Assembly (NCBI RefSeq): GCF_024331145.1
Contig: NZ_JANDJO010000015.1
Coordinates: forward strand, 1 to 46,791
Source: Shimia sp. CNT1-13L.2
GTDB lineage: Bacteria > Pseudomonadota > Alphaproteobacteria > Rhodobacterales > Rhodobacteraceae
Length of the DNA: 46,791 bases
Direction: 5' to 3'
Shown here: one piece after another, positions 18,303 through 27,740 of the stretch
Position numbering within the stretch: position 1 is the first letter of the stretch
Layout of the letters: each line of letters starts with the position of its first letter
Notes under the pieces: generated by a model
Database searches by the model: none
Told to the model about the DNA's origin: nothing
Seen by the model: the letters and a program-made list of their open reading frames with translations, nothing else
Position numbers and translations under genes: made by a program

Positions 18303-21300
18303 CTACCGTTGGGGCGCCAGAATGGCCCTGCCTTCAGTCATGAGAACCACTTCCGGATCTGTCAGGTCAGGATACTTTTCCTTTACCAGATTGGTGACGG
18401 CCTGAGGGTACGTCCGGAACATCAGTTTTACATCGACCTCGACAGGAAACGCCGTATCCTCGGGAAGAAGAAACACTTCGTCCCGATATCCATCCGCAGG
18501 AATCTTGGAGTCTTCCAGCATTCGTTCATAGCGCCAGAACTCAAAGCCAACCGGTTTTCCGTACTTGTCGCCAAAGACCTTGCGAAAGAACCGCGCGTCT
18601 GGATCAACAGTTCCCGCATCGTCTACCTTCCCGCTTTCCAGAACAACCTGACCCGAAGCATCACGCACGGTAACGTCCAGCCAGACCTGTCGGAAGTCGG
18701 CAACACCAGTTGGCAAGGCATGCCCTGCCCCGGTGTTGGACACGCGCACGTTCAGATCACCTTCAGCAGTCAGGCTGGCTTCCACATCCGCGGCGGTGCG
18801 CAGCAACTCGATGCTCATTTGCTTGAGCTTGTCGTTGCGCAACCCGACCAAGTGATAATTCGCCCCCGTAAACTGGTGGGTCACCACGTTGTCTTTCACT
18901 CGCCCACCATCCGTCGAGATACCGGGCACATCTTCTCCAATCCGCTGAATGTCTCCATGCATATGGCAGTCAATACAGCTACGGTGCTGTGCGGGATTTT
19001 TCGGCGCATTGAAAGAGGACCGCTGCCATTCACCGTAAGTATCCACAATGACCGACCCGCTGCCCGGCGCGAATTCGTTGTGACACGAACTGCAAAGCGC
19101 AGAGTCGTTGTAGAAATCCTGACTGTAGGACTCTGCATGAACTTCAGGTTTCGCGTTGATTGCGTGGTTGGCAAGCCAGTTCAGAACGCTGTTGTCTGAG
19201 TTCTCAAAAACATAGGTCTCGCGATCCTTGATATTGACGGTAAAGCTGGCATTTGCCCCCGCTTTGCTACCCTGTGCGCTTTCCAGGTCCGTGATGCGGT
19301 GACAGAAAAGGCAACCGGTGCCCTCGTCAAGATCCGGCTCGCCTTTCTCAAGCGCCTCGAACAAAGAAGCACCTCCCCGTTCAAACATGTGCCCGGCATC
19401 CGTTGTCGCCGTAAGACCCGACAATAGCCCTTGTGGATGGTGGCAGCCCATACACCACTTGCGGAACTCTTCCCCTTCTGCCGCCGCCGCCACGTCTTCG
19501 ACTACCTTGTAATAGGGGTTGGAATCCCCCATCAGCCGATGCAGGGAATCCGCCCATTGGTCGAACATGTCCGAGTGGCAAGCGGCACAAGCGGCCGAGT
19601 TCGTCCACTCCCCGGCATGGACCGTTTCACGCGCGTCATCCAGTCTAAGCCAGCTGGAGACCAAGGGAAGATTGCCTTTGCGTGTGACGTACGCGTGCAG
19701 ATCAACCATCATCTCTCCCACCTCGGCTGGCGGGTCATAGGCGTCAACAAATTCTGCCTCCCCTTCCCCGTCATGGCCCATACCACCCTGCGTACCTTGG
19801 ATGATCCTCACATAGTCTCCGATGAAATCACCTGCGATCATGGCGGCAAGATTGCCATGCCCGATGCGTGCATAGCGATACTTGTCGATTGCCGTATCTT
19901 CGAAAAGGTAGCTGTTGGTAAAGTTGAAGCCGTCCACATGGCAGGATTGGCAACTCATCCAGTAATCGCCGGTCATTGGAAAATCGGAATGACGATCCGT
20001 GTTGCCGGTATGGAAAAGCGTTTCCCCTGCACGCACCTCCGGCTCAACCGGGTCTGTTTCAACGAGGTCTGAGAATACAGACCTGTCAACGACAATGCTG
20101 CCATCGTTTTCTTTAAGGCGCGTCAGGTCAAGGCTCATTGCGTTTTGAACAAACAGCCCGTCTTGCCCAACCACCAGGCCGCGTGGATTGGCACCGGGCA
20201 GATGCCGCAGCACCTGAACTGCCTGTGCATCTCGCCTAACCTGCCCTTGGATCGAGAGAGGATCGCGATCCGACAGGTCAAACACCAATAGATCTTCGCT
20301 GCCCGCAAGGGTCACGAAGACACTCTGCCCATCTTCTGAAAATGCAGCGTCATGCGGATTTGAGACGATGATGGTCTTTGCTGACCCATCAAAACGCTTC
20401 TGCACTGGGTCTTTTAGATCAATCTGGCGGAACAACTCCTTGCGACGCCTCGGTAATTCGCGCTCCTGACCCGCCCGAAGATCGAGAACCGAAACAGCAG
20501 GGAAGATCGTCGATTGAAACTGAAAAAGGTGATCGAAGTTCCAGAGCACATGCGGCAACCAGGCTTCTGTTTCGTCCGAGTTGACTGCGATGTCATCCAA
20601 CAACCGGGGATGACCTTGTGAAACGAACTCATCCGGATCCTGTGTCGACACAAGGCTGATCGTTCGGACGTGCTCCAACGGCAAGGCGGTGGTGTCGTAG
20701 ATCGACACCTTCCCAACCATCGCATGTGTTACCAGAAGGCGCCCATCCGAAAGCAATGCAAGGCCACGCGGGGTTTCCTCGGTATCAAGCCGATAGACCA
20801 GCCCCTGCTCCGGGCTGACTGCGATCACCTGATGGTCCTCGAACAGTGTCACCCAATACACATCCCTCTTCGGATCAAACACAATCCCAAAGGGTCGCTT
20901 TCCCACGTCCAAGGCACCGGAAACCTTGCCTTTCTCCCAATTGGCAAACACCACGCGGCCACCGGTATAGTCGGTAACAGCCATGTCACCATTCCTGCCC
21001 AGAGCCACCCGCCGAACGTCTCCACCGACTTGAAGCTCTCCCAGCCTTGCACCGGTCGCCTTGTCAATCCAGCTCACGCTACCCGCGTTGAAATTGGCAC
21101 TGAACAGCTTGGTACCGTTGTCGCCCTCGATCAGGGAACCGCTCTCTGATTGCGCATAGGCCGCGCCGACAATCATCGTCAAAACCAATAAGAAAGCGAG
21201 CACCCAGGTCGCAAGTTTCAGCATCGACCACCGCCACGCGTGCCAGACCACCAGCGCAGCCAGAGGCACGGAAGGAAGTAGGTGTCCCCAATAAGCCGCA

Positions 21301-21668
21301 ACACCCGCAAACCCGCCCCGGTTTCCCCAAAAGACGAGGTAGACACCGCTCAGCAGAACACAGACCAACCCATATTCAATTACACGACCGGTCTTGCGTA
21401 GGCGCGACTTGGACGAGCGCTCAAGTATCTCCCTGTGAGCCAGCCAAAACGGCGCGACGAAAATAGGAAACAGAACCAGAGATACAAGGATATGAATGGT
21501 CAAAGTGCTGCGCTGTAAATGCCAGGGCAAGTCAAAACCATCCCAGAGAACGACACCACTTAACGTGAGGACATACAGGACAAACTCCGCAGGCTTCGAA
21601 CGATACCCTTCTCGCCGCCAGAAAGAAGAAGTTGCCAGAAAGCTATGAAAACTATCAGATTTCGCCAT
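18303..21668 (-). CDS. Membrane-anchored beta-propeller/six-heme cytochrome c fusion protein
   Basis: A 1121-residue protein with an unusual order of parts. Residues 1-170 contain about five hydrophobic segments (for example FVLYVLTLSGVVLWDGFDLP and LATWVLAFLLVLTMIVGAAYA) with several His that could bind b-type heme. Residues about 180-540 look like a YVTN/NHL-type beta propeller (GDVRRVALGRNGDMAVTDY, KRPFGIVFDPKRDVYWVTL, TPRGLALLSDGRLLVTH). Six CxxCH sites follow, near residues 571, 693, 737, 785, 858 and 896 (CQSCH, CAACH, CMGCH, CLFCH, CSSCH, CIDCH). The C-terminal beta domain has NTGAGHALPTG, common in multiheme cytochromes. It would be a periplasmic electron-transfer or oxidoreductase protein. 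I cannot name its substrate. A cupredoxin gene follows it. Confidence 0.85.
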   Translation of the reverse strand: MAKSDSFHSFLATSSFWRREGYRSKPAEFVLYVLTLSGVVLWDGFDLPWHLQRSTLTIHILVSLVLFPIFVAPFWLAHREILERSSKSRLRKTGRVIEYGLVCVLLSGVYLVFWGNRGGFAGVAAYWGHLLPSVPLAALVVWHAWRWSMLKLATWVLAFLLVLTMIVGAAYAQSESGSLIEGDNGTKLFSANFNAGSVSWIDKATGARLGELQVGGDVRRVALGRNGDMAVTDYTGGRVVFANWEKGKVSGALDVGKRPFGIVFDPKRDVYWVTLFEDHQVIAVSPEQGLVYRLDTEETPRGLALLSDGRLLVTHAMVGKVSIYDTTALPLEHVRTISLVSTQDPDEFVSQGHPRLLDDIAVNSDETEAWLPHVLWNFDHLFQFQSTIFPAVSVLDLRAGQERELPRRRKELFRQIDLKDPVQKRFDGSAKTIIVSNPHDAAFSEDGQSVFVTLAGSEDLLVFDLSDRDPLSIQGQVRRDAQAVQVLRHLPGANPRGLVVGQDGLFVQNAMSLDLTRLKENDGSIVVDRSVFSDLVETDPVEPEVRAGETLFHTGNTDRHSDFPMTGDYWMSCQSCHVDGFNFTNSYLFEDTAIDKYRYARIGHGNLAAMIAGDFIGDYVRIIQGTQGGMGHDGEGEAEFVDAYDPPAEVGEMMVDLHAYVTRKGNLPLVSSWLRLDDARETVHAGEWTNSAACAACHSDMFDQWADSLHRLMGDSNPYYKVVEDVAAAAEGEEFRKWCMGCHHPQGLLSGLTATTDAGHMFERGGASLFEALEKGEPDLDEGTGCLFCHRITDLESAQGSKAGANASFTVNIKDRETYVFENSDNSVLNWLANHAINAKPEVHAESYSQDFYNDSALCSSCHNEFAPGSGSVIVDTYGEWQRSSFNAPKNPAQHRSCIDCHMHGDIQRIGEDVPGISTDGGRVKDNVVTHQFTGANYHLVGLRNDKLKQMSIELLRTAADVEASLTAEGDLNVRVSNTGAGHALPTGVADFRQVWLDVTVRDASGQVVLESGKVDDAGTVDPDARFFRKVFGDKYGKPVGFEFWRYERMLEDSKIPADGYRDEVFLLPEDTAFPVEVDVKLMFRTYPQAVTNLVKEKYPDLTDPEVVLMTEGRAILAPQR

Positions 21669-21873
21669 TTAGGATACAGGTTCCCGCGCGCCTCGTTTTC
21701 TTTTCAGAATCCACGTACGCAGAAACCACCTTCCATACATTGACTTTGGACAAGCCGCCCTTTGCCAAACACGAATTTCCGCAGCTTCAATCTTCCGGAT
21801 GCCCATGATGTTCCGCAAAAAAAGCAAGAAAGTTCGCCCCCAACGTCAACAGAATGCGTTCCCTCTCACGGCC
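21669..21873. other. Intergenic stretch upstream of the cytochrome operon
   Basis: About 205 bp between the end of the AraC-type gene and the start of the cytochrome gene, both on the minus strand. It is likely to hold the cytochrome promoter. No clear operator or hairpin was seen. Confidence 0.4.
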
Positions 21874-22818
21874 CTAGCGTTTGGTTCCCCGTCTAAGCTC
21901 TGACGGCGAGACACCGTGATGTCGTTTGAAGGCAGTAGAGAAGTTCTCCGGGCTGCTGTAGCCCGCATCATAGGCAGCCTGGGCGACACTCGAACGATTA
22001 TTCACAAGCGTCTCAAATGCTTGATCCAAGCGCACCCCCCGCACAAAATGAAGCGCCGAACACCCGTGAGCAGTGCGGAACAAACGGCTGACCTTCGAGG
22101 TGCTCGCGTTTCCCGCCTCAGCAAGGTCTCCAAGGCTCGGCATCTTCCCTTCCCCGCGGGCGAGTTCTTCCATCCGCGCAAGCTGTATCTGCTCTTGTGG
22201 CGATAGAACCTGCGCTTCCGTCTGATGGCTCAGTTTCGAAAACGTTCCTGCTACAAGGTTCAGGGCTATCGCCTCAGCCTGCATCCGTTCAACCGGGTCT
22301 TCGAAACTGTGCTTCGCCGCCAGCGCTTCCATTGCCGCTATGTCCTCTGCGCTTGCCGACCATTCATACCGAGCCTTTGCCCATTCGTCAGTTGCCGACT
22401 TCAATACCCCCAAACCGTTGTCATCCAGCCAATCATGGGACATCAGAATATTCACCTTGCGCACGTATTCACCCGGCAAAGACCGGCGCCAAAACGTTTC
22501 CGCTTCCTGCAAAGACGTTAACACCATGCGAACGGGGCGCCCCGGCTTTCGCCCCAGATCCATCGGCCTTCCATCCAAACTGGCCTCTGTATCCCCTTCA
22601 AGAAAACAATGAAGCACTGCTCCGGGTTTACGCACGGTTTCAATCTCGAAAGCCTGCACAGCATGCGCGTTCAGGGTATGAAGGCCAAACCCTTCGCGGA
22701 AATGCAGCGCCGTGACTGTTCCATCAAACACCTGGTTTTTCGGCAGGTCTGATGACCTGAACCAATCCAGCTGTCGCGGCTTACGCCCTTTTTGAATCGG
22801 AAGTTTCAAGGCTCCCAT
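21874..22818 (-). CDS. AraC-family transcriptional regulator (PchR-like)
   Basis: A 314-residue regulator with a C-terminal pair of helix-turn-helix motifs (SLGDLAEAGNASTSKVSRLFRTAHG and SVAQAAYDAGYSSPENFSTAFKRHHGVSP), the AraC DNA-binding domain. The N-terminal half would sense a ligand, and in PchR relatives this is a ferric siderophore. The start at 22818 is chosen because AGGAGG lies 6 bases before it. The frame continues to 22905 but would run into the direct-repeat operator. It is divergent from a siderophore-type TonB receptor, the standard place for a PchR-like activator of that receptor. Confidence 0.9.
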   Translation of the reverse strand: MGALKLPIQKGRKPRQLDWFRSSDLPKNQVFDGTVTALHFREGFGLHTLNAHAVQAFEIETVRKPGAVLHCFLEGDTEASLDGRPMDLGRKPGRPVRMVLTSLQEAETFWRRSLPGEYVRKVNILMSHDWLDDNGLGVLKSATDEWAKARYEWSASAEDIAAMEALAAKHSFEDPVERMQAEAIALNLVAGTFSKLSHQTEAQVLSPQEQIQLARMEELARGEGKMPSLGDLAEAGNASTSKVSRLFRTAHGCSALHFVRGVRLDQAFETLVNNRSSVAQAAYDAGYSSPENFSTAFKRHHGVSPSELRRGTKR

Positions 22819-22874
22819 CACCAGCCTCCTGTTGCTTCGTTGCATCATCAAGCTGATCGAAGTGAGCCTATGAA

Positions 22875-22912
22875 CATTGCGCAAAGGATTTAGACCATCG
22901 CGCAAAGGTCTT
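22875..22912. promoter_or_regulatory. Two 17-bp direct repeats, probable AraC-type operator
   Basis: CATTGCGCAAAGGATTT (22875-22891) and CATCGCGCAAAGGTCTT (22896-22912) agree at 14 of 17 bases and are exactly 21 bp apart, two helical turns. This is the geometry of the araI1-I2 half-sites. They lie between the AraC-type gene and the divergent receptor gene, 69-106 bp before the receptor ATG. Confidence 0.65.
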
Positions 22913-22980
22913 CGACTGGCGGTGTAAAGACGAAATCACTAGTAATCCGACAATAATAGTCAACAAACGAGGAATACACA

Positions 22981-24960
22981 ATGCCGCGGATGTCACTGCG
23001 CCTTATCCTGATGGCCAGCACCGCCCTGGTCAGCCCCGCCTTCGCCGAAGAAGCGGGTGTTTACGAACTGGAAGAAATCCGTATTGAGGGCCAGGAAGCC
23101 CAGGAACTGCTGGGGAACGCTCAGGTCACAGAAGAAGAGATCGCAGCACGAAACCCGTCGACGATGCAGGACGTCTTCAACGGTGAAAGCGCCATCACCA
23201 GCAGCGGTGGTGCCGCGATTGCCCAGAAGGTCTATGTCAACGGCATCGAAGAAAGCCTCCTGTCCGTGACCATTGATGCTGCACGGCAAAACAAGTCTGC
23301 GTTCCACCACGCGGGCAACGTGCTAATCGATCCTTCGCTGCTTAAGGCAGTTGAGGTCAGCTCGGGTCTCGCACCAGCCGACTCTGGTCCCGGCGCCATG
23401 GCTGGTAGCATTGCCTACACCACAAAAGATGCGCGCGACCTCCTTGAACCTGGCGACAATTTTGGCGGCTTCACAACCCTCAGCGCAGGCACAAACGGCC
23501 AGGGTGTGCGCAGCACCCTCACTTTCTATGGTCAAGAAGGTGGTTTCGAGTACCTCCTGAACGGCTCGCGCCACTCTGGCAGTCAATACGAAGATGGTAC
23601 CGGCACCACGGTCCCAGGGACCGAGCCGGATCTGACGAGCTTCATGGCCAAGCTGGCGTATACCTCTGACGAGGGTCACCACCTGTCGTTCTCGGCATCG
23701 CACACCGAAGACACCGGGCTGCGTGCAGCACAGTACAACGGCTACTACGGCGTCTTCTTCACCCGTCCTGACTTTTTCACCACGAACGACCGCACCACCG
23801 GCCTGCCGGTTACTCCGGTCCTGATGGAAGCCCTGTCTCAGCGCAAGTCTTATAACCTGACCTATACCAATGAAGCGCCGCAGGGGTGGTTCGCGCCGAC
23901 CCTACAGATCGCTTACAACGAACAAACAATGGACGTTGTGGGTGTCTGGGGCGTTAACAAGAGCCTGAGCGCCGTGTTCAGCAATGAATTCCAGCTCGGC
24001 AATGGCACTCTGAACGCCGGTATCGACTACTTCAATGACTCGGCAGAGGGCTACAGCCGCTCTGCAATCAATCTCGGCTACCTTGGCCAAGAAAAGATCC
24101 GTGGTGTCGGCGTCTTCGCCCAAGCCCGTCAGGATCTGAACGAGCGCATCTCGGTCTCCTACGGTGCCCGTTTCGACTCGCAGAACTTCACGGGTGCTGA
24201 CGGCTCACAATTCAGCGACTCCGGCGCAAGCGTGAACGCTTCGTTTGACTACATGCTCAGCGACACCCTATCCCTGAACGCGGGTCTGGCCTCGTCCTGG
24301 GGTGGCTACGAACTTGGAGAAGCCGCGCTCATCAACCTGAGTGCCCCCTGGGTCTATTCTGGCATGCAAACCTCTCGCGCGACCAGCGGCCGGATTGGCC
24401 TGCGCTATGCGTCTGGTGGTTGGGATGTCCGCGGAGCGCTGTTCCGGACCGAAGCCAAAGATCTGAGCGCAGTTCTTCCCAGCTTCCCGACCAACAACCG
24501 CGCCGCGACGACGACCCTCGACACGCGCGGTTTTGATGGCTCGGTTGGATATGCTTGGCACAACGGGTTTGCCCGCGTGAACTACACTTACGCAGACGTA
24601 ACCGAGAACGGCGCTCCGATCGGCGGCACCCGCTACTACTACGGTCGTCCAATGGGACACATCTTCGGTCTCGAAGCAGGATGGCAGGCAACCGACAAAC
24701 TGCGTGTCGGCGGTACGGCCCAGATCGCTCTAGAGAACGACGATGTGGCAACAGGTGAAGCACCGCTTGACGCTTACGAGGTGGTCAATCTCTTCGCGGA
24801 GTACCGTCCTGAGACCTACAAGAACCTCACGATCCGCTTCGACGTTCAGAACCTGTTCGACACCACCTATGTCGCGCGTGGTGCTGACACCACCGCGAGC
24901 GCCGTTGACCTCACAGAACCCGGCCGCACATTTGCAGTGACCGCCACGTTCGAATTCTGA
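22981..24960 (+). CDS. TonB-dependent siderophore-type receptor
   Basis: A 659-residue outer-membrane receptor with a signal peptide (LRLILMASTALVSPAFA) and an N-terminal plug containing TMQDVFNGESAITSSGG, KVYVNGIEESLLSVTIDA and PGAMAGSIAYTTKDA. The beta barrel ends AVTATFEF. It shares clear blocks with the receptor at 28937-30880 (for example KxxVNGxxxxxLxxTxD and FHHAxN), so the two are paralogs. GAGGAAT precedes the ATG. It probably imports a ferric siderophore made by other organisms, as no siderophore synthesis genes are present. The AraC-type gene next door and the direct repeats point to ligand-induced expression. Confidence 0.9.
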   Translation: MPRMSLRLILMASTALVSPAFAEEAGVYELEEIRIEGQEAQELLGNAQVTEEEIAARNPSTMQDVFNGESAITSSGGAAIAQKVYVNGIEESLLSVTIDAARQNKSAFHHAGNVLIDPSLLKAVEVSSGLAPADSGPGAMAGSIAYTTKDARDLLEPGDNFGGFTTLSAGTNGQGVRSTLTFYGQEGGFEYLLNGSRHSGSQYEDGTGTTVPGTEPDLTSFMAKLAYTSDEGHHLSFSASHTEDTGLRAAQYNGYYGVFFTRPDFFTTNDRTTGLPVTPVLMEALSQRKSYNLTYTNEAPQGWFAPTLQIAYNEQTMDVVGVWGVNKSLSAVFSNEFQLGNGTLNAGIDYFNDSAEGYSRSAINLGYLGQEKIRGVGVFAQARQDLNERISVSYGARFDSQNFTGADGSQFSDSGASVNASFDYMLSDTLSLNAGLASSWGGYELGEAALINLSAPWVYSGMQTSRATSGRIGLRYASGGWDVRGALFRTEAKDLSAVLPSFPTNNRAATTTLDTRGFDGSVGYAWHNGFARVNYTYADVTENGAPIGGTRYYYGRPMGHIFGLEAGWQATDKLRVGGTAQIALENDDVATGEAPLDAYEVVNLFAEYRPETYKNLTIRFDVQNLFDTTYVARGADTTASAVDLTEPGRTFAVTATFEF

Positions 24961-24984
24961 TCCAACTGATTTGAGCGAAACAGA

Positions 24985-25015
24985 AAGCGCCCGAGCCTTA
25001 CCTCGGGCGCTTTTT
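24985..25015. terminator. Bidirectional hairpin terminator
   Basis: The stem AAAGCGCCCGAG / CTCGGGCGCTTT with a short loop is followed by a T run on the plus strand, and an A-rich flank serves the minus strand. It separates the receptor gene from the convergent ABC operon. Confidence 0.85.
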
Positions 25016-25033
25016 CCTTCTCAGGAACAAATC

Positions 25034-25801
25034 TTAAACATGGTGAAGCACCAACGGTCTTCCCTGATGCTCAGAAACCTGAATGTCCATTTCATAGAGA
25101 CCGGACAAGGCGGCGCTGGTCAAAATCTCCTCCGGTGCCCCCTGCAACGCGACTTCACCTTCCCTGAGCGCAACAACATGGTCTGCCCAAGCCGCGACAT
25201 AGTTGATTTCATGCACCACCATGAGGACCTGACGCCCTCCCGCTGCTCCTGAACGGCTTACACCGTGAACCCGCTTCATCAAAGCGCGTGCGTGGAACAT
25301 GTCGAGATTGTTCAACGGTTCATCCAGCAACAGCCAATCTGTGCCCTGCGCGAACCCCATTGCCACGAAGGCACGTTGCTGCTGACCGCCTGAAAGCTCG
25401 TCGAGAAAGCGCGATTGAAACGACAGCAGATCAAAGGCCGCAAGCGCCTGATCCACCGCTTCATGATCTTCCGGGCCCATACGCCCGCGATGATGCGGCC
25501 AACGCCCAAAGCCGACAAGGTCACGAACGCGCAACCGGCTCGCGACAAAATTCTGCTGGCTTACGATGGCCAAGGCTTTTGCGATCTGCGCGGTTGGCGT
25601 TTTGCCTACATCCTGCCCATCAATGGAAATGCTCCCCGTTTGCAGGGGTTGCAGACGTGCCACGAGGTTCAACAGCGTCGACTTGCCGGCCCCATTGGGG
25701 CCAATGATTGCCGTCGCCCCTGCCCTGGGAATGTCCAAGTTTATGTCTTTCAGAATCCTGGCGGACCCGATGTTGTGATTGACGTCGCGGATCGAGATCA
25801 C
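25034..25801 (-). CDS. Siderophore ABC transporter ATPase
   Basis: A 255-residue ATPase with Walker A GPNGAGKST, signature LSGGQQQR, Walker B WLLLDEPLNNLD and switch His in VVHEINYVAAWADH. It is the last gene of a four-gene minus-strand operon (binding protein, two permeases, ATPase), and its start overlaps the second permease. It resembles the FatE/CeuD/YclP type that serves siderophore importers with two different permeases. Confidence 0.9.
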   Translation of the reverse strand: MISIRDVNHNIGSARILKDINLDIPRAGATAIIGPNGAGKSTLLNLVARLQPLQTGSISIDGQDVGKTPTAQIAKALAIVSQQNFVASRLRVRDLVGFGRWPHHRGRMGPEDHEAVDQALAAFDLLSFQSRFLDELSGGQQQRAFVAMGFAQGTDWLLLDEPLNNLDMFHARALMKRVHGVSRSGAAGGRQVLMVVHEINYVAAWADHVVALREGEVALQGAPEEILTSAALSGLYEMDIQVSEHQGRPLVLHHV

Positions 25802-26742
25802 CTGACCGCCCCCCGTAGAACAAGAATGAGAAACAACAGACCACCAAAGAACTCGACGATCACGGCGAGACTGGATTGCAAGCCAAGCACACGTTCAAAC
25901 ACGCCCTGTCCCACAACCAGGATCACGGCCCCGATCAGGGCCGCCGCTGGAACCAGCAGCGCATGCCTGTGAGTCCGCATCAAGGCGTGCGCAAGGCTTG
26001 CAACCAACAGGCCAAGAAAGCTGATGGGGCCAACAAGCGCGGTTGAAACCGCCACCAAGGCAGCTGTTATACCCAAGAGACCGACAAGAGCCCGGTCGTA
26101 CGACACCCCAAGCCCAACCGCGGGCGAGCGCCCAAGCGCGATCACATCCAAAGGCCGCAGCATGGGAACCAGAACCGCGAACACCAGACAGCAAAGTCCT
26201 GTAGCCAAGTAGAGTGTCGTGAGATCCACCGCTCCAAAACTCGCAAACATCGCACCCTGTACAACACTGAACTCAGATGGATCCAGCAACCGTTGCAAGA
26301 ACACTGTCAAAGAGCGGAACAGAATACCAACAATCACTCCGACAAGGATCATCCTGTGCATGTCCCGCCGTCCGCGCCCAAACAGCAGCGAGAACAGAAC
26401 CATTGCCGCCAACATCATCAACAGCGTTTCCAAAAGGAACTTCGGCGTGACCGGCAAGGCCGCATAGCTCAGCCCGCCGAACAAGAACACCAATCCCGTC
26501 TGCACCATCAGGAACAGGGAATCGAACCCCATAATGGTGGGTGTCAGAATGCGGTTCGCGGCTACGGTCTGGAACACCACCGTTGACGCGCCAACTGCAG
26601 CCCCGACAACCACCAGGGCAAGCAAGCGCTCGGCCCGCAGCGTGAGGATGAATGGAGAAAACGACGGCAGCCCCCAAAGCATGAAAAACCCGCAGGCCAG
26701 CATCAACATACCGAGTAGAAGGATAAGACGACTATGAGGCAC
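25798..26742 (-). CDS. Siderophore ABC transporter permease, second subunit (FatC/CeuC type)
   Basis: A FecCD-family permease of about 314 residues with some ten hydrophobic segments, including SFSPFILTLRAERLLALVVVG, TPTIMGFDSLFLM and ALVGPISFLGLLVASLAHALM. GTG 26742 is preferred: it overlaps the upstream permease stop and gives a normal N terminus (VPHSRLILLLGML). The frame extends to 26973 inside the other permease, which is shadow. It forms a heterodimeric channel with the upstream permease. Confidence 0.88.
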   Translation of the reverse strand: MPHSRLILLLGMLMLACGFFMLWGLPSFSPFILTLRAERLLALVVVGAAVGASTVVFQTVAANRILTPTIMGFDSLFLMVQTGLVFLFGGLSYAALPVTPKFLLETLLMMLAAMVLFSLLFGRGRRDMHRMILVGVIVGILFRSLTVFLQRLLDPSEFSVVQGAMFASFGAVDLTTLYLATGLCCLVFAVLVPMLRPLDVIALGRSPAVGLGVSYDRALVGLLGITAALVAVSTALVGPISFLGLLVASLAHALMRTHRHALLVPAAALIGAVILVVGQGVFERVLGLQSSLAVIVEFFGGLLFLILVLRGAVR

Positions 26743-27715
26743 GGGCAGGTCTCGACAACAAAAGCCAAAGAAAAATAGTCGCACCGAAGACCCCAAAGAT
26801 CGTGCCAGCGGGTATTTCATAGGGAAAACGAACAACGCGCCCGATGATGTCCGAAGCAAGAACCAGGATGCCTCCCAACCCCGCGACGATCGGCAGGTTC
26901 GCCCGCAAATTATCGCCCATGAACCTTGAGACGATATTGGGCACGACCAGGCCAACGAAGGGCACCATGCCAATGGTCACGACAACCAATGCCGTCACCA
27001 TCGATACCGTCAGCAACCCCAGTGCCATGACCTGACCATAGTTCAAACCAAGGCTTACCCCGGCGGACTTGCCCAAGCCGGCGATTGTGAACTGATCCGC
27101 CGCAAAATAGGCAAGCACGGCCATCGCCCCGGCGAGCCAAAGCAACTCATAACGCCCGGCTAGAACACCGGAGAACTCGCCACTCATCCACACAGCCAGA
27201 TACTGCAACATATCCGCCTGATAGGCGATAAAGATCACTCCTGCCCCGATGATGCCGCCATAGATCAGCCCTACCAATGGAACCAGCAGCGGTTGTGACG
27301 GAGGAAGCCGTCGCGCCAAGAGCAGAAAGCCGCCCATGCCGATCAAAGCCGAGATCGCGGCGATCACCATTTTCAGGAAAATCGGTGTAGATGGTGCCAG
27401 CAGAGTGACCAACAGCAATCCCAACATCGCTGCCTCGGTTGTTCCTGTGGTTCCCGGTTCGACAAACCGGTTCCGCACCAGAAGTTGCATGATGATTCCT
27501 GCAACCGCCATGCTGCTGCCTGTCAAAACGGCCGCGGCGGTGCGTGGCAATCGGCTGATGAGCAGGATTTTCAGTGCTTCCCGATCCAGCCAGTTTCCGG
27601 CCCAGGGGAGATCGGCAGTCCCAACAAAAAGACTGACGCCGCAAAGCAGCGTCAGCAGAAGGGCCATCGCGAGATAGGACGCCCGGGTATTCGAGAAAGC
27701 ACTGGCTGGTGTCAT
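26732..27715 (-). CDS. Siderophore ABC transporter permease, first subunit (FatD/CeuB type)
   Basis: A 327-residue FecCD-family permease. Signatures include LLVRNRFVEPGTTGTTEAAMLG, where the family normally has NPLADP, and GMVPFVGLVVPNIVSRFMGDNLR. ATG 27715 is chosen because it gives a standard start (MTPASAFSNTRASYLAMALLL); the open frame to 27808 would overlap the binding-protein gene. The ARNRFVEPG variant is typical of the CeuB/FatD/YclN branch. It works with the next permease and ATPase. Confidence 0.9.
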   Translation of the reverse strand: MTPASAFSNTRASYLAMALLLTLLCGVSLFVGTADLPWAGNWLDREALKILLISRLPRTAAAVLTGSSMAVAGIIMQLLVRNRFVEPGTTGTTEAAMLGLLLVTLLAPSTPIFLKMVIAAISALIGMGGFLLLARRLPPSQPLLVPLVGLIYGGIIGAGVIFIAYQADMLQYLAVWMSGEFSGVLAGRYELLWLAGAMAVLAYFAADQFTIAGLGKSAGVSLGLNYGQVMALGLLTVSMVTALVVVTIGMVPFVGLVVPNIVSRFMGDNLRANLPIVAGLGGILVLASDIIGRVVRFPYEIPAGTIFGVFGATIFLWLLLSRPARAS

Positions 27716-27740
27716 TTTCAGGTATCTGGCGCGGCTTCTC

